Positions 18,707 to 29,065 of a stretch of DNA of 64,000 nucleotides are shown one piece after another. The number at the start of each line of letters is the position of its first letter. The first letter of the stretch is position 1. Below the pieces are notes generated by a model. That model saw only the letters and a program-made list of their open reading frames with translations. It had not been told where the DNA came from and searched no databases. A program made the translations under genes and the position numbers. Source of the DNA: Streptomyces antnestii. Lineage in GTDB: Bacteria; Actinomycetota; Actinomycetes; Streptomycetales; Streptomycetaceae. The stretch is taken from the NCBI RefSeq assembly GCF_004005495.1, contig NZ_RZYA01000005.1, positions 248,001 through 312,000 of the forward strand, given 5' to 3'.

Positions 18707-19872
18707 CCCGCACGGCCGCCACCCGGCGGAACACCGTCACCGCCCTCACGGCCGCCGCCACCCTCGCGCTGCTCCCGTCCACCACCGCCCACGCCGACTC
18801 CATCCGCGCCCAGGAGTGGGGCCTGGAGGCCATGCACACCGAGCAGGCCTGGCGGACGACCAAGGGCAAGGGCATCACCGTCGCCGTCCTCGACACCGGC
18901 GTGGACGGCACCCACCCCGACCTCAAGGGCAACGTCCTGCCCGCCAAGGACTTCGTCGGCATCGGAGCCGAGCGGGGCGACCGCTCCTGGGCCCGGCACG
19001 GCACCGCCATGGCCGGGATCATCGCCGGGCACGGCCATGGCCCGGGCGGCGGCGACGGCGTGATCGGCATCGCCCCCGAGGCGAAGATCCTGCCCGTCCG
19101 CGTGATCCTCGAGGACGGTGACCCGGCCCGCAAACGTGCCCGCACCACCCGGGGCAACGCACTCGCCGAGGGCATCCGCTGGGCCGCCGACCACGGCGCC
19201 GACGTCATCAACCTCTCCCTCGGCGACGACTCCGCGACCGCCCACCCGGAACCCTCCGAGGACTCCGCGATCCAGTACGCCCTCAAGAAGGGCTCCGTCG
19301 TCGTCGCCTCCGCGGGCAACGGCGGCAAGAAGGGCGACCACGTCTCCTACCCGGCCGCGTACCCCGGCGTGATCACCGCCACCGCCGTCGACCGCTTCCT
19401 CCACCGCGCCCCCTTCTCCACCCGCCGCTGGTACGCCACCGTCAGCGCCCCCGGCAACGCCATCGCGATCGCCGACCCCGACCGCACGTACTACTCGGGC
19501 TGGGGCACCAGCGCCGCCTCCGCGTTCGTGTCCGGCGCCGTCGCCCTCGTCCGCGCGGCCCACCCCGGCCTCACGCCCGCGCAGATCAAGCGGCTCCTCG
19601 AGGACACCGCCCGCGACGCCCCCTCCGGCGGCCACGACGACTCCCTCGGCTTCGGCTTCGTCGACCCGGCCGCCGCGATCCGCGAGGGCGGCTCCGTCAA
19701 GCCCGAGGGCCTGCACGCCGCCTCGTACGCGAAGCGTTACTTCGGCCCCGGTCCCGACGCGGCCGACGACGACGCGGGCACCGGCTGGGCGGGCCCCGTC
19801 ACCGGCGGACTCGGCGTGGTGCTCCTCACGGCCGCCGTGTACCTGTGGCGCGGCCGCCGCACCCTCCGCTGA
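18703..19872 (+). CDS. Subtilisin-family serine protease, mycosin-like (S8)
   Basis: The protein has 389 residues. A signal peptide (about 1-27) leads into an S8 domain with the full triad: Asp in AVLDTGVDGTHPDL, His in RHGTAMAGIIAGHG, and Ser in GTSAASAFVSGAVAL. A C-terminal membrane helix (about 363-382) ending WRGRRTLR anchors it with the protease outside. This is the layout of mycosins (MycP) associated with type VII secretion, but no EccB/C/D/E or WXG100 gene is in this window. The ATG overlaps the stop of the preceding gene, which suggests a two-component surface complex. Confidence 0.88.
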   Translation: MTRTAATRRNTVTALTAAATLALLPSTTAHADSIRAQEWGLEAMHTEQAWRTTKGKGITVAVLDTGVDGTHPDLKGNVLPAKDFVGIGAERGDRSWARHGTAMAGIIAGHGHGPGGGDGVIGIAPEAKILPVRVILEDGDPARKRARTTRGNALAEGIRWAADHGADVINLSLGDDSATAHPEPSEDSAIQYALKKGSVVVASAGNGGKKGDHVSYPAAYPGVITATAVDRFLHRAPFSTRRWYATVSAPGNAIAIADPDRTYYSGWGTSAASAFVSGAVALVRAAHPGLTPAQIKRLLEDTARDAPSGGHDDSLGFGFVDPAAAIREGGSVKPEGLHAASYAKRYFGPGPDAADDDAGTGWAGPVTGGLGVVLLTAAVYLWRGRRTLR

Positions 19873-19908
19873 GAACATCGGGCCGCAGGGTCGGTAGGGT
19901 CGGTGAAC

Positions 19909-20640
19909 GTGGCGAACAAGAACATTCCCGACCCCGGCTTCTCCGACGACGACGGCTCCGCGGACCCGCGCCTGAGCGCGGCCCTCGCCGCGTGGGCCGG
20001 GGACCGCACGGCGCACGGCCCGGTCCTCGCGGCCCTCAAGGACGCACGGCTCCTCGTCCCCATGGTCGCCGTGCTCGGCGAGGTGGAGGAGGACGAGAAC
20101 GGGCTGCGCCGCGAGAAGACGAGCGACATGGCCGTGCCCACGCTCACCGCCGGCGACCGCAAGGCCCTGCCCGCGTTCACGTCCACGGAGTCCCTGGCCC
20201 GCTGGGACCCGGCGGCCCGCCCCGTCGCCGTCCCCCTGTACCAGGCGCTCCAGGCCGCCGCGCACGAGAAGGCCGACACTCTCGTCATCGACCTCGCGGG
20301 CCCCGTCGCCTACGAGCTCACCGGTGCCGCCCTGCGCGCCGCCTCCGAGGGCCGCACCAGCGCCGAACCCCTCGCCGACCCGGCCGTCACGGAGGCGGTC
20401 CGTGCCGCCGTAGCCGCCGAGCCCGGCGTGCTGCGCGCCCACCTGGGCCCGGGCAGCGCTGACGGCATCCTGGCGCTCGTCATCGACCCGGCGGCCGACA
20501 CCGCAGAGACCGCCCGCGCCGTGGCCGAGCGCATCGCCGCCGACGAAACACTGAGGGCCCGCCTGGTACGGGGCCTCGACCTGGCACTCCTGCCGACCGA
20601 GACCACCCCACCGGGCGAGCCCTTGTACGTGCGCCCCTGA
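19909..20640 (+). CDS. SseB-family protein
   Basis: The protein has 243 residues. The block LLVPMVAVLGEVEEDENG, followed by VPTLTAGDRKALPAFTS, matches the SseB domain used in small actinobacterial cytosolic proteins of unknown biochemical function. No signal peptide or membrane segment is present. GTG at 19909 is preferred over the in-frame GTG at 19903 because TAGGG is nine bases upstream of the former. Confidence 0.8.
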   Translation: MANKNIPDPGFSDDDGSADPRLSAALAAWAGDRTAHGPVLAALKDARLLVPMVAVLGEVEEDENGLRREKTSDMAVPTLTAGDRKALPAFTSTESLARWDPAARPVAVPLYQALQAAAHEKADTLVIDLAGPVAYELTGAALRAASEGRTSAEPLADPAVTEAVRAAVAAEPGVLRAHLGPGSADGILALVIDPAADTAETARAVAERIAADETLRARLVRGLDLALLPTETTPPGEPLYVRP

Positions 20641-20671
20641 AAGTGCGCTCCCTGAAATGTGCGCCCCGTAA

Positions 20672-20714
20672 GGGGCGCGGGGCCGTGACATATGCGGCTC
20701 CGCCGCGTGGGCGC
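20672..20714 (-). repeat. Dispersed intergenic repeat, copy A (43 bp)
   Basis: The reverse complement of this segment matches 29112-29154 at 42 of 43 positions by eye. Both are intergenic. The element contains GCGGCTCCGCCGC, itself a short palindrome, and sits between the SseB and DUF1844 genes. Confidence 0.85.
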
Positions 20715-20750
20715 GACCAGCCACAACCGGCCGATCGTCACGACGACGAC

Positions 20751-21113
20751 CTAGCCGTAAATGGCGCCCGTGTACTTCTCTCCAGGCCCCTGCCCCGGCT
20801 CGTCCGGTACGAAGGACGCCTCGCGGAAGGCAAGCTGCAAGGACTTCAGTCCATCCCGCAGCGGCGCCGCGTGGAACGAGCTGATCTCCGTCGCGCTGGC
20901 GTCAAGCAGCCCGGCGAGAGCGTGAACCAGCTTGCGGGCCTCGTCCAGGTCCTTGTGGGCGTCGCCCTCCTCGGTGAGGCCGAGCTTCACCGCGGCGGCG
21001 CTCATCAGGTTGACCGCGACCGTCACGATCACCTCGACGGCGGGAACCTCGGCGATGTCCCGGGTCAGGGCGTCGTAGTCAGTGTTTTCGGCGGCGGGGG
21101 TGGCGTCATTCAT
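20751..21113 (-). CDS. DUF1844 family protein
   Basis: The protein has 120 residues and is acidic and helical, with the conserved block VEVIVTVAVNLMSAAAVKLG and later DLDEARKLVHALAGLL, as in DUF1844 proteins. These are conserved small cytosolic proteins next to infC in actinomycetes; I know of no assigned function. It is transcribed away from infC, with a 373-base divergent region between. Confidence 0.85.
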   Translation of the reverse strand: MNDATPAAENTDYDALTRDIAEVPAVEVIVTVAVNLMSAAAVKLGLTEEGDAHKDLDEARKLVHALAGLLDASATEISSFHAAPLRDGLKSLQLAFREASFVPDEPGQGPGEKYTGAIYG

Positions 21114-21144
21114 GCGTCACACGATAAGCCGCCCGCGCACCCGG

Positions 21145-21174
21145 TTGGGCCCACCCCCCGGGAGCTGCTAACCT
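21145..21174 (+). promoter_or_regulatory. Candidate promoter of the infC-rpmI-rplT operon
   Basis: TTGGGC at 21145-21150 and TAACCT at 21169-21174 are separated by 18 bases, giving a start near 21181 and a leader of about 305 bases. There is no direct proof, but the spacing is right and the region is otherwise empty. Confidence 0.4.
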
Positions 21175-21181
21175 TGTGTAA

Positions 21182-21486
21182 CGACCGGCCGGACACGCAT
21201 GCCAGTGGCTTGAGTGACCGGCCCACAAGTGGAGGCTCCGATCTCCCACCTGGCCGCCCCTAGGGGCGGCGGGTCACCGGTCAGACGGTCCCCATCGTTC
21301 CGTACGGACGATGGAACCGTCCGATGTGCGCCCCGCGGTCACCGCGGCGGTGCTCCGGTATTCCTTGGAGCCCCGCCTGTGTACCGTCCGGGGCATTTTT
21401 TATGTGCCGGCGCGGTTGGTACTTACGAAAACAGACGTTACGCGGCGGTCCGCCAGACCGTCGTGTGGTGCTACCGAGGAGGATCC
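21182..21486 (+). other. Long structured 5' leader of infC with internal terminator
   Basis: About 300 bases separate the candidate promoter from the infC start with no credible gene. The stretch is rich in short inverted repeats (for example CGTTCCGTACGGACGATGG around 21297-21315). It contains a U-rich terminator at 21370-21401. The layout is that of an autogenously controlled ribosomal-protein leader; no Rfam family was identified by eye. Confidence 0.5.
21370..21401 (+). terminator. U-rich intrinsic terminator (attenuator) inside the infC leader
   Basis: GCCCCG at 21370-21375 pairs with CGGGGC at 21389-21394 and is followed by A and six T residues (21396-21401). Such T runs are rare in this GC-rich sequence. 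It lies 86 bases before the infC start, so it would stop transcription before the operon unless antitermination occurs. Confidence 0.6.
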
Positions 21487-22194
21487 ATCAGCGCCGAGCC
21501 CCGCATCAACGACCGGATTCGCGTTCCCGAAGTGCGACTTGTCGGTCCCAGCGGCGAGCAGGTCGGGATTGTTCCGCTTGCCAAGGCCCTTGAGCTTGCT
21601 CAGGAGTACGACCTCGACCTCGTCGAGGTGGCGGCGACAGCCCGTCCGCCCGTCTGCAAGCTCATGGACTACGGCAAGTTCAAGTACGAGTCGGCCATGA
21701 AGGCCCGTGAGGCGCGCAAGAACCAGGCGCACACGGTCATCAAGGAGATGAAGCTCCGGCCGAAGATCGACCCGCACGACTATGACACCAAGAAGGGTCA
21801 CGTCGTCCGGTTCCTCAAGCAGGGCGACAAGGTCAAGATCACGATCATGTTCCGTGGTCGCGAGCAGTCCAGGCCGGAGCTCGGCTACCGACTGCTGCAG
21901 CGTCTCGCTTCGGACGTCGAGGACCTCGGGTTCATCGAGTCGAACCCGAAGCAGGACGGCCGAAACATGATCATGGTTCTCGGTCCGCACAAGAAGAAGA
22001 CCGAGGCCATGGCCGAGGCCCGCGAGGCCCAGGAGGCCCGCAAGGCCGAGCAGAAGGCCCAGCCGACGCACGGTCGCACCCAGCGTGCCACCGATGACGC
22101 CGCTGAGTCCGAGGCTCAGTCCGAGGCCCCGGCCGAGGCGACCGACGAGGCCCCTGCTGCAGAGGCCCCGGCCGAGGCTTCCGCCGAGGCCTGA
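21487..22194 (+). CDS. infC: Translation initiation factor IF-3, probable AUC start
   Basis: The protein has 235 residues. The N domain begins [17 protein letters not shown], and the C domain carries [20 protein letters not shown] and [11 protein letters not shown]. An Ala/Glu-rich tail of about 55 residues is normal in Streptomyces. No ATG, GTG or TTG lies at a sensible place: the strong GAGGAGG site at 21476-21482 is followed four bases later by ATC. A GTG at 21463 lies upstream of that site and is unlikely. A rare start codon is a known feature of infC (AUU in E. coli), where IF-3 represses its own mRNA. Confidence 0.93.
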   Translation: MSAEPRINDRIRVPEVRLVGPSGEQVGIVPLAKALELAQEYDLDLVEVAATARPPVCKLMDYGKFKYESAMKAREARKNQAHTVIKEMKLRPKIDPHDYDTKKGHVVRFLKQGDKVKITIMFRGREQSRPELGYRLLQRLASDVEDLGFIESNPKQDGRNMIMVLGPHKKKTEAMAEAREAQEARKAEQKAQPTHGRTQRATDDAAESEAQSEAPAEATDEAPAAEAPAEASAEA

Positions 22195-22278
22195 TCCGGT
22201 CACGTACAGCCCGTACGGACCGGATGCCAACCGATACATCTGGACGTTTCCGTATGCCGGTCCGCACCCCGGACCGGC
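22195..22278 (+). other. Two strong hairpins in the infC-rpmI intergenic region
   Basis: Hairpin 1 (22195-22224) pairs TCCGGTC with GACCGGA and CGTAC with GTACG around a five-base loop, with one bulged A. Hairpin 2 (22256-22278) has a perfect 9-bp stem, GCCGGTCCG with CGGACCGGC. Neither has a T run. They may set operon stoichiometry, be a processing site, or bind L20. Confidence 0.6.
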
Positions 22279-22312
22279 AGGGAAGCGCCACTGACGAGGA
22301 GAGAACGGCGCT

Positions 22313-22507
22313 ATGCCGAAGAACAAGACGCACAGCGGTGCCAGCAAGCGCTTCAAGATCACCGGCTCCGGCAAGGTGCTCCGTGAGCGCGCCGGCAAGC
22401 GCCACCTGCTCGAGCACAAGTCGTCCCGCGTGACGCGCCGCCTCACCGGCACGGTCGAGCTGGCCCCGGGCGACGCCAAGAAGATCAAGAAGCTTCTCGG
22501 CAAGTGA
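22313..22507 (+). CDS. rpmI: 50S ribosomal protein L35
   Basis: The protein has 64 residues, very basic, starting [20 protein letters not shown] and ending [10 protein letters not shown], as in bL35. It is the middle gene of the infC-rpmI-rplT operon. The ATG follows a GAGGAGAG site. Confidence 0.97.
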   Translation: MPKNKTHSGASKRFKITGSGKVLRERAGKRHLLEHKSSRVTRRLTGTVELAPGDAKKIKKLLGK

Positions 22508-22603
22508 GTTCCGGCGCGCACAGCGCGCCAGAGCTCGCACCGGGACCCAATCGAATTCGGGCCGTGTGAGTCCAACCACGGCCCCGCTACAAGGAGTCAA
22601 CTA

Positions 22604-22987
22604 GTGGCACGCGTCAAGCGCGCAGTCAACGCGCACAAGAAGCGTCGGGCGATCCTCGAGGCCGCCAGCGGTTACCGCGGTCAGCGTTCGCGCCTGTACC
22701 GCAAGGCCAAGGAGCAGGTCACCCACTCCCTGGTCTACAACTACAACGACCGCAAGAAGCGCAAGGGCGACTTCCGTCAGCTGTGGATCCAGCGCATCAA
22801 CGCCGCTGCCCGCCAGAACGGCATGACGTACAACCGCCTCATCCAGGGTCTCAAGGCCGCCAACATCGAGGTGGACCGCAAGATCCTCGCCGAGCTGGCC
22901 GTCAACGACTCGAACGCCTTCGCGGCGCTGGTCGAGGTTGCGCAGAAGGCGCTTCCGGCGGACGTGAACGCGCCCAAGGCTGCGTGA
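22604..22987 (+). CDS. rplT: 50S ribosomal protein L20
   Basis: The protein has 127 residues: a basic N-terminal extension ([14 protein letters not shown]) that threads 23S rRNA, and a globular C domain with [20 protein letters not shown]. In other bacteria the C domain of L20 also represses its own operon. GTG start with AAGGAG upstream. It is the last gene of the operon, followed by a strong terminator. Confidence 0.97.
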   Translation: MARVKRAVNAHKKRRAILEAASGYRGQRSRLYRKAKEQVTHSLVYNYNDRKKRKGDFRQLWIQRINAAARQNGMTYNRLIQGLKAANIEVDRKILAELAVNDSNAFAALVEVAQKALPADVNAPKAA

Positions 22988-23013
22988 CGCTCCGCTTTTA
23001 GCTGGATGCTTAC

Positions 23014-23044
23014 CGGACCCGCAGGCCTTTGGCTTGCGGGTCCG
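23014..23044 (+). terminator. Terminator of the infC-rpmI-rplT operon
   Basis: CGGACCCGCA and TGCGGGTCCG pair over 10 bp, extended by GCC/GGC around a TTT loop. It lies 27 bases after the rplT stop. Confidence 0.85.
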
Positions 23045-23070
23045 ATTGCGTCCGTTGTTGTCTGCCGGTT

Positions 23071-23120
23071 GTGGGGGTTGATCGCGCAGTTCCCCGCGCC
23101 CCTGACAGGGCGCATGTGTA
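23071..23120 (+). repeat. Dispersed intergenic repeat, copy B
   Basis: This stretch contains GCGCAGTTCCCCGCGCCCCT at 23084-23103, identical over 20 bases to 29066-29085, with similar GGGGTTG sequence before it. It lies between rplT and the rRNA methyltransferase gene, where no gene is found. Confidence 0.8.
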
Positions 23121-23160
23121 CCGCCCCCAACCCGTTCCCGCCCCCCTCGAAGGTGAGTTA

Positions 23161-24006
<846 letters not shown>

Positions 24007-24061
24007 TAGTGTGGCGAGCTCGGAGGCCACAGCGTCCCTCCGAGAGGTGGGATACGGGGAT

Positions 24062-25216
24062 ATGAGCGTCGGCACGAGCAGAGCACCGGGGGCACCAGGC
24101 ACCCTGCGCCGCCCCGCGGCCCGGTGCGGCCCCGGCGACCCTGACGCCCTCGCCGACCTCGGTGTCCACCCGGACGACCTGCCCGACGGACTCGTCGTCG
24201 CCGACGAGAGCGGACACGTCATCTGCTTCAACGCGGCGGCCGTCCGGATCACCGCCGTCCCCGCCGCCGAAGCCCTCGGCCGCCCGCTGGAGCGCGTCCT
24301 CCCCTTAGAGGACCTCGAAGGCCGCCGCTGGTGGCAGCTGACCGACCCGTACGGCGGCCTCGCCACCCGCCGGGGACAGCCCGAGCGCAATCTGCTGCTG
24401 CCCGGCGCCCGCGAAGTCCTCGTCTCCGCGCGCTACGTGCGCAGCGCGCCCACCGGGCCCGTCCGCCGCGTCATCGTCTCCCTGCGCGACACGGAGGCCC
24501 GCCGCCGCACCGAGCGCAGCCACGCCGAGCTGATCGCGACCGTCGCCCATGAACTGCGCTCGCCCCTGACCTCCGTGAAGGGCTTCACCGCGACGCTGCT
24601 CGCCAAGTGGGAGCGGTTCACCGACGACCAGAAGAAGCTGATGCTGGAGACCGTCGACGCCGACGCGAACCGGGTCACGCGGCTCATCGCCGAGCTCCTC
24701 GACATCTCCCGCATCGACTCGGGCCGCCTCGAAGTGCGCCGCCAGCCCGTCGACATCGGCGCCGCCGTGGGCCGCCACATCCAGGCCCACGTCGCCTCCG
24801 GACAGGCCGCCGACCGTTTCCTCATCCGGGTGGAACACCCGCTGCCCGACCTCTGGGCGGACCCGGACAAGATCGACCAGGTCCTGAGCAACCTCCTGGA
24901 AAACGCAGTGCGCCACGGCGAGGGAACGGTCACCATCGACGTCATGCCCTCGGCATCACCCCGCGAGCGGGAGGACGCCGGCACGTCGGTCACCGTGAGC
25001 GACGAGGGCCCCGGCATCCCGGAGGAGTCCATGAACCGCGTCTTCACCCGCTTCTGGCGGGGCAGCAAGCGCGGCGGCACCGGACTCGGCCTGTACATCG
25101 TCAAAGGCATCGTCGAGGCCCACGGCGGGACCATCACGGTCGGTCGCGCGCCCCGCGGCGGCGCCCAGTTCCGATTTACGTTGCCCGTGGGGGCCCCGGC
25201 GTATCTGACCGCCTGA
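24062..25216 (+). CDS. Orphan PAS-domain sensor histidine kinase, soluble
   Basis: The protein has 384 residues. A PAS domain (about 41-143) precedes a HisKA domain with the phospho-acceptor His163 in [10 protein letters not shown]. The HATPase domain carries the N box [10 protein letters not shown], the G boxes VSDEGPGIP and GTGLGLYIV. There is no membrane segment or signal peptide, so it senses a cytosolic cue. No response regulator gene is adjacent; the neighbours are an RNA methyltransferase and pheST. ATG at 24062 with GGGGAT upstream. Confidence 0.88.
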   Translation: MSVGTSRAPGAPGTLRRPAARCGPGDPDALADLGVHPDDLPDGLVVADESGHVICFNAAAVRITAVPAAEALGRPLERVLPLEDLEGRRWWQLTDPYGGLATRRGQPERNLLLPGAREVLVSARYVRSAPTGPVRRVIVSLRDTEARRRTERSHAELIATVAHELRSPLTSVKGFTATLLAKWERFTDDQKKLMLETVDADANRVTRLIAELLDISRIDSGRLEVRRQPVDIGAAVGRHIQAHVASGQAADRFLIRVEHPLPDLWADPDKIDQVLSNLLENAVRHGEGTVTIDVMPSASPREREDAGTSVTVSDEGPGIPEESMNRVFTRFWRGSKRGGTGLGLYIVKGIVEAHGGTITVGRAPRGGAQFRFTLPVGAPAYLTA

Positions 25217-25254
25217 GCGGACCCCACGGGCGCATCGGTACACCCCACCCCCGT

Positions 25255-25260
25255 TAGACT
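25255..25260 (+). promoter_or_regulatory. Possible -10 element (TAGACT) of pheST
   Basis: TAGACT fits TANNNT and would give a leader of about 90 bases before pheS. That leader contains a small hairpin at 25290-25304 (GAGACGA facing TCGTCTC). No clear -35 was seen, nor a T-box specifier stem or tRNA-binding element. Confidence 0.35.
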
Positions 25261-25355
25261 CGGTCTTTGGCACTTTGCGTCCCAATCCTGAGACGAATCG
25301 TCTCCGAGTCGTGGACGGGGACCATCCGCCAAACCAACCGGAAGCACGGGAAGAG

Positions 25356-26480
25356 ATGTCGGCACCGAATAAGTCGTACGACCCTGTTGAGGTCGAGGCC
25401 TTGAAACCGGAAGAGATCGAGCGCATGCGGGACGAGGCGCTCGCCGCCTTCGCGGCCGCGGACTCCCTCGACGCGCTCCAGGAGGCCAAGGTCGCCCACA
25501 CCGGCGGCACCTCCCCCCTGTCGCTCGCCAACCGCGAGATCGGCGCCCTGCCCCCGCACGCCAAGGCCGAGGCCGGCAAGCGCGTCGGCATGGCCCGCGG
25601 CGCCGTCAGCAAGGCGTTCGCCGCCCGTCAGGCGGAGCTCGAGGCCGAGCGCGACGCCCGCGTCCTGGTCGAGGAGGCGGTGGACGTCACGCTGCCCTAC
25701 GACCGGACCCCGGCCGGCGCCCGCCACCCCCTGACCACGCTCTCGGAGCGCATCGAGGACGTCTTCGTGGCCATGGGCTACGAGGTCGCCGAGGGCCCCG
25801 AGGTCGAGGCGGAGTGGTTCAACTTCGACGCGCTGAACATCGGCCCCGACCACCCGGCGCGGGGCATGCAGGACACGTTCTTCGTCCAGGGCCCCAAGGG
25901 CCGCGAGACGGAGTCGAACGTCGTCCTGCGCACCCACACGTCTCCCGTGCAGATCCGGTCCATGCTCGACCGCGAGCCGCCGGTCTACGTGATCTGCCCG
26001 GGCCGCGTGTACCGCTCCGACGAGCTGGACGCCACGCACACCCCGGTGTTCATGCAGGTCGAGCTGCTCGCCGTCGACGAGGGCCTGACCATGTCTGACC
26101 TCAAGGGCACCCTCGACCACATGGTCCAGGCGCTCTTCGGCGAGGGCATGACGACCCGCCTGCGCCCCAACTTCTTCCCGTTCACCGAGCCGTCCGCCGA
26201 GATGGACATGGTCTGCTACGTGTGCCGCGGCGAGTCCGTCGGCAACCCGGACCGGCCGTGCCGCACCTGCTCCTCCGAGGGCTGGATCGAGCTCGGCGGC
26301 TGCGGAATGGTCAACCCCAAGGTGCTGACCGCGGCGGGCATCGACCCGGAGAAGTACAGCGGATTCGCCTTCGGGTTCGGCATCGAGCGGATGCTGATGT
26401 TCCGCCACAACGTCGAAGACATGCGAGACATGGTCGAGGGTGACGTCCGGTTCACCCGGCCGTTCGGGATGGAGATCTGA
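25356..26480 (+). CDS. pheS: Phenylalanyl-tRNA synthetase alpha subunit
   Basis: The protein has 374 residues. An N-terminal coiled coil binds tRNA-Phe; the class II catalytic core shows [14 protein letters not shown], the motif 2 region [12 protein letters not shown] and motif 3 [13 protein letters not shown]. It forms the alpha2-beta2 enzyme with PheT, charging tRNA-Phe with ATP. A CxxC-(11)-CxxC cluster lies in the catalytic domain near residues 289-306. The start is set by GGGAAGAG before the ATG at 25356. It overlaps pheT by one base (TGATG). Confidence 0.97.
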   Translation: MSAPNKSYDPVEVEALKPEEIERMRDEALAAFAAADSLDALQEAKVAHTGGTSPLSLANREIGALPPHAKAEAGKRVGMARGAVSKAFAARQAELEAERDARVLVEEAVDVTLPYDRTPAGARHPLTTLSERIEDVFVAMGYEVAEGPEVEAEWFNFDALNIGPDHPARGMQDTFFVQGPKGRETESNVVLRTHTSPVQIRSMLDREPPVYVICPGRVYRSDELDATHTPVFMQVELLAVDEGLTMSDLKGTLDHMVQALFGEGMTTRLRPNFFPFTEPSAEMDMVCYVCRGESVGNPDRPCRTCSSEGWIELGGCGMVNPKVLTAAGIDPEKYSGFAFGFGIERMLMFRHNVEDMRDMVEGDVRFTRPFGMEI

Positions 26481-28990
26481 TGCGTATCCCGCTTTCCTGG
26501 CTGCGGGAGTACGTCGATCTCCCCGCCACCGAAACCGGCCGTGACCTGCAGGAGAAGCTGGTCTCCAGCGGTCTTGAGGTCGAGACCGTCGAGCAGCTCG
26601 GCGCCGGCCTCAAGGGCCCCCTCGTCGTCGGTCAGGTGCTGACCATCGAGGAGCTGGAGGGCTTCAAGAAGCCCATCCGCTTCTGCACCGTCGACGTCGG
26701 TCAGGCCAATGGCACCGGCGAACCGCAGGAGATCGTCTGCGGCGCCCGTAACTTCGCCGTCGGCGACAAGGTCGTCGTGGTCCTGCCGGGCGCCGTGCTG
26801 CCCGGCGACTTCGCGATCGCCGCGCGCAAGACGTACGGCCGTACCTCGCACGGCATGATCTGCTCCGGCGACGAGCTGGGCATGGGCGACGACGGGTCGG
26901 GCGGCATCATCGTGCTGCCGCCCGAACACGAGGTCGGCACCGACGCGATCGAGCTCCTGGAGCTGGTCGACGAGGTCCTCGACATCGCCGTCACGGCGAA
27001 CCGCGGCGACTGCCTGTCGCTGCGCGGCGTCGCCCGAGAGGCCGCCATCGCGTACGGCATCCCGCTGCGCGACCCGGCGCTCCTCGACGTACCCGGCCCG
27101 AACGCGCACGGCTACCCCGTGCAGATCTCCGAGCCGGCCGGCTGCGACCGCTTCACCGCGCGCACCGTCACCGGCCTGAGCCCCGAGGCCCGCTCCCCGA
27201 TCTGGCTCAAGCGCCGCCTGCAGAAGGCGGGCATGCGCCCGATCTCGCTCGCCGTCGACATCACCAACTACGTGATGCTGGAGCTCGGCCAGCCCCTGCA
27301 TGCCTACGACCGTTCCCTCGTGCAGGGCACGATCGGCGTGCGCCGGGCCGAGCAGGGCGAGAAGTTCACGACCCTCGACGGCGCCAAGCGTGTCCTCGAC
27401 GCCGAGGACCTGGTGATCACCGACGAGCGTGGCCCGATCGGCCTCGCCGGTGTCATGGGCGGCGCGAACACGGAGATCGCCGACCACGACGCCGAGGCCG
27501 GCACCTCCGACGTCGTCATCGAGGCCGCGCACTTCGACCCCGTGTCGATCGCCCGCACCGCGCGCCGCCACAAGCTGTCCTCCGAGGCGTCCAAGCGCTT
27601 CGAGCGCGGCGTCGACCCGATGGCCGCGTCCGCCGCGGCCCAGCGCGTCGTCGACCTCCTCGTGCTGCTCGCGGGCGGCACCGCGGAGGAGGGCGTCACC
27701 GAGGTCATCGCGCCCTCCGCGCCGCACACCATCACGCTCCCGGCGGACCACCCCGACAAGGTCGCGGGCGTCACCTACGGCCGCGAGACCGTGGTGCGCC
27801 GCCTCCAGCAGGTCGGCTGCGACGTGTACGGGCAGGACAACCTCACGGTCACCGTGCCGTCGTGGCGTCCCGACCTGGCCGACCCGAACGACCTGGCCGA
27901 AGAGGTCATCCGGCTCGAGGGCTACGAGAACCTGCCCTCGACGCTGCCGAGGCCCCCGGCGGGCCGCGGTCTGACCGGGCGCCAGCGCCTGCACCGCCGT
28001 GTCGGCCGCGCCCTGGCCGGCGCCGGCTACGTCGAGGCGCTGAACTACCCGTTCATCAGCGACGAGACGCTCGCCAAGCTCGGCATCGAGAAGGACGACC
28101 CGCGCCGCACCACGGTCAAGCTGGTCAACCCCCTCTCCGACGAGGAGCCCGCGCTCCGTACGACGCTGCTTCCGGGCCTTCTGGAGGCGCTGCGGCGCAA
28201 CGACGGGCGTGGTTCGCACGACCTGGCGCTCTTCGAGACCGGCCTGGTCTTCCGGCCGACCGGCGACGAGCCCCAGGCGGTGCGCCTGCCCGTCGACCGT
28301 CGTCCCACGGACGAGGAGATCGCCGAGCTCGACGCCGCGCTGCCGCGTCAGCCGCGCCGTGCCGCGGTCGTCCTCACGGGCGCCCGTGAGCAGGCCGGCT
28401 GGTGGGGCAAGGGCCGTCCGGCCGACTGGGCGGACGCCGTCGAGGCGGCCCGCACCATCGCCCGCGAGGCCGGTGTCGAGCTGACCGTGCGCGGCGACCA
28501 GCACGCGCCCTGGCACCCGGGCCGGTGCGCCGCGCTGTCCGTCGTGGTGGACGGTGAGGAGATCCTCGCCGGTCACGCCGGTGAGCTGCACCCGCGCGTC
28601 ATCAAGGCCCTGCACCTGCCCGAGCGCAGCTGCGCGATGGAGGTCGACCTCGACGTCCTGGAGCGGGCCGGTACGGGCGCGGTCCAGGCGCCGCGGATCT
28701 CCACGTTCCCCGTGGCCACGCAGGATGTCGCGCTCGTCGTCGACGCGGCTGTTCCGGCGGCGGAGGTGGAGAGCGCGCTGCGCGAGGGTGCGGGTGAACT
28801 CCTCGAGTCGCTCCGTCTGTTCGACGTGTTCACGGGCGAGCAGCTGGGTGAGGGGCGCAAGTCCCTGGCGTATGCGCTGCGCTTCCGTGCGGGCGACCGG
28901 ACGCTGACCGTCGACGAGGCGTCCGCGGCTCGTGACGCGGCGGTTTCGCTGGCCGCTGAGCGTACGGGGGCGGTGCTGCGCGGGGCGTGA
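26480..28990 (+). CDS. pheT: Phenylalanyl-tRNA synthetase beta subunit
   Basis: The protein has 836 residues, the usual length. The order of parts is a tRNA-binding OB fold at about residues 45-150, the B3/B4 editing region ([20 protein letters not shown] begins B3; [17 protein letters not shown] lies in B4), the B5 domain and a C-terminal anticodon-binding FDX-ACB domain ([17 protein letters not shown]). Its start lies in the pheS stop, so translation is coupled. After it come only dispersed repeats. Confidence 0.97.
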   Translation: MRIPLSWLREYVDLPATETGRDLQEKLVSSGLEVETVEQLGAGLKGPLVVGQVLTIEELEGFKKPIRFCTVDVGQANGTGEPQEIVCGARNFAVGDKVVVVLPGAVLPGDFAIAARKTYGRTSHGMICSGDELGMGDDGSGGIIVLPPEHEVGTDAIELLELVDEVLDIAVTANRGDCLSLRGVAREAAIAYGIPLRDPALLDVPGPNAHGYPVQISEPAGCDRFTARTVTGLSPEARSPIWLKRRLQKAGMRPISLAVDITNYVMLELGQPLHAYDRSLVQGTIGVRRAEQGEKFTTLDGAKRVLDAEDLVITDERGPIGLAGVMGGANTEIADHDAEAGTSDVVIEAAHFDPVSIARTARRHKLSSEASKRFERGVDPMAASAAAQRVVDLLVLLAGGTAEEGVTEVIAPSAPHTITLPADHPDKVAGVTYGRETVVRRLQQVGCDVYGQDNLTVTVPSWRPDLADPNDLAEEVIRLEGYENLPSTLPRPPAGRGLTGRQRLHRRVGRALAGAGYVEALNYPFISDETLAKLGIEKDDPRRTTVKLVNPLSDEEPALRTTLLPGLLEALRRNDGRGSHDLALFETGLVFRPTGDEPQAVRLPVDRRPTDEEIAELDAALPRQPRRAAVVLTGAREQAGWWGKGRPADWADAVEAARTIAREAGVELTVRGDQHAPWHPGRCAALSVVVDGEEILAGHAGELHPRVIKALHLPERSCAMEVDLDVLERAGTGAVQAPRISTFPVATQDVALVVDAAVPAAEVESALREGAGELLESLRLFDVFTGEQLGEGRKSLAYALRFRAGDRTLTVDEASAARDAAVSLAAERTGAVLRGA

Positions 28991-29065
28991 CGTTCCGCTC
29001 GGCGGTTCCATCGTTTGTGCGGGGAGCTGTGTGACGTTGGCCGCGGGTTGTTCGTGGCCGGGGTT

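Noticed and set aside
18703..19872. A type VII secretion locus around the mycosin-like protease
   Set aside because: No EccC ATPase, EccD membrane protein or WXG100 gene is present on either side within the window.
25217..25355. A T-box leader upstream of pheS
   Set aside because: The space is too short and lacks the specifier loop and T-box sequence; only a small hairpin is present.
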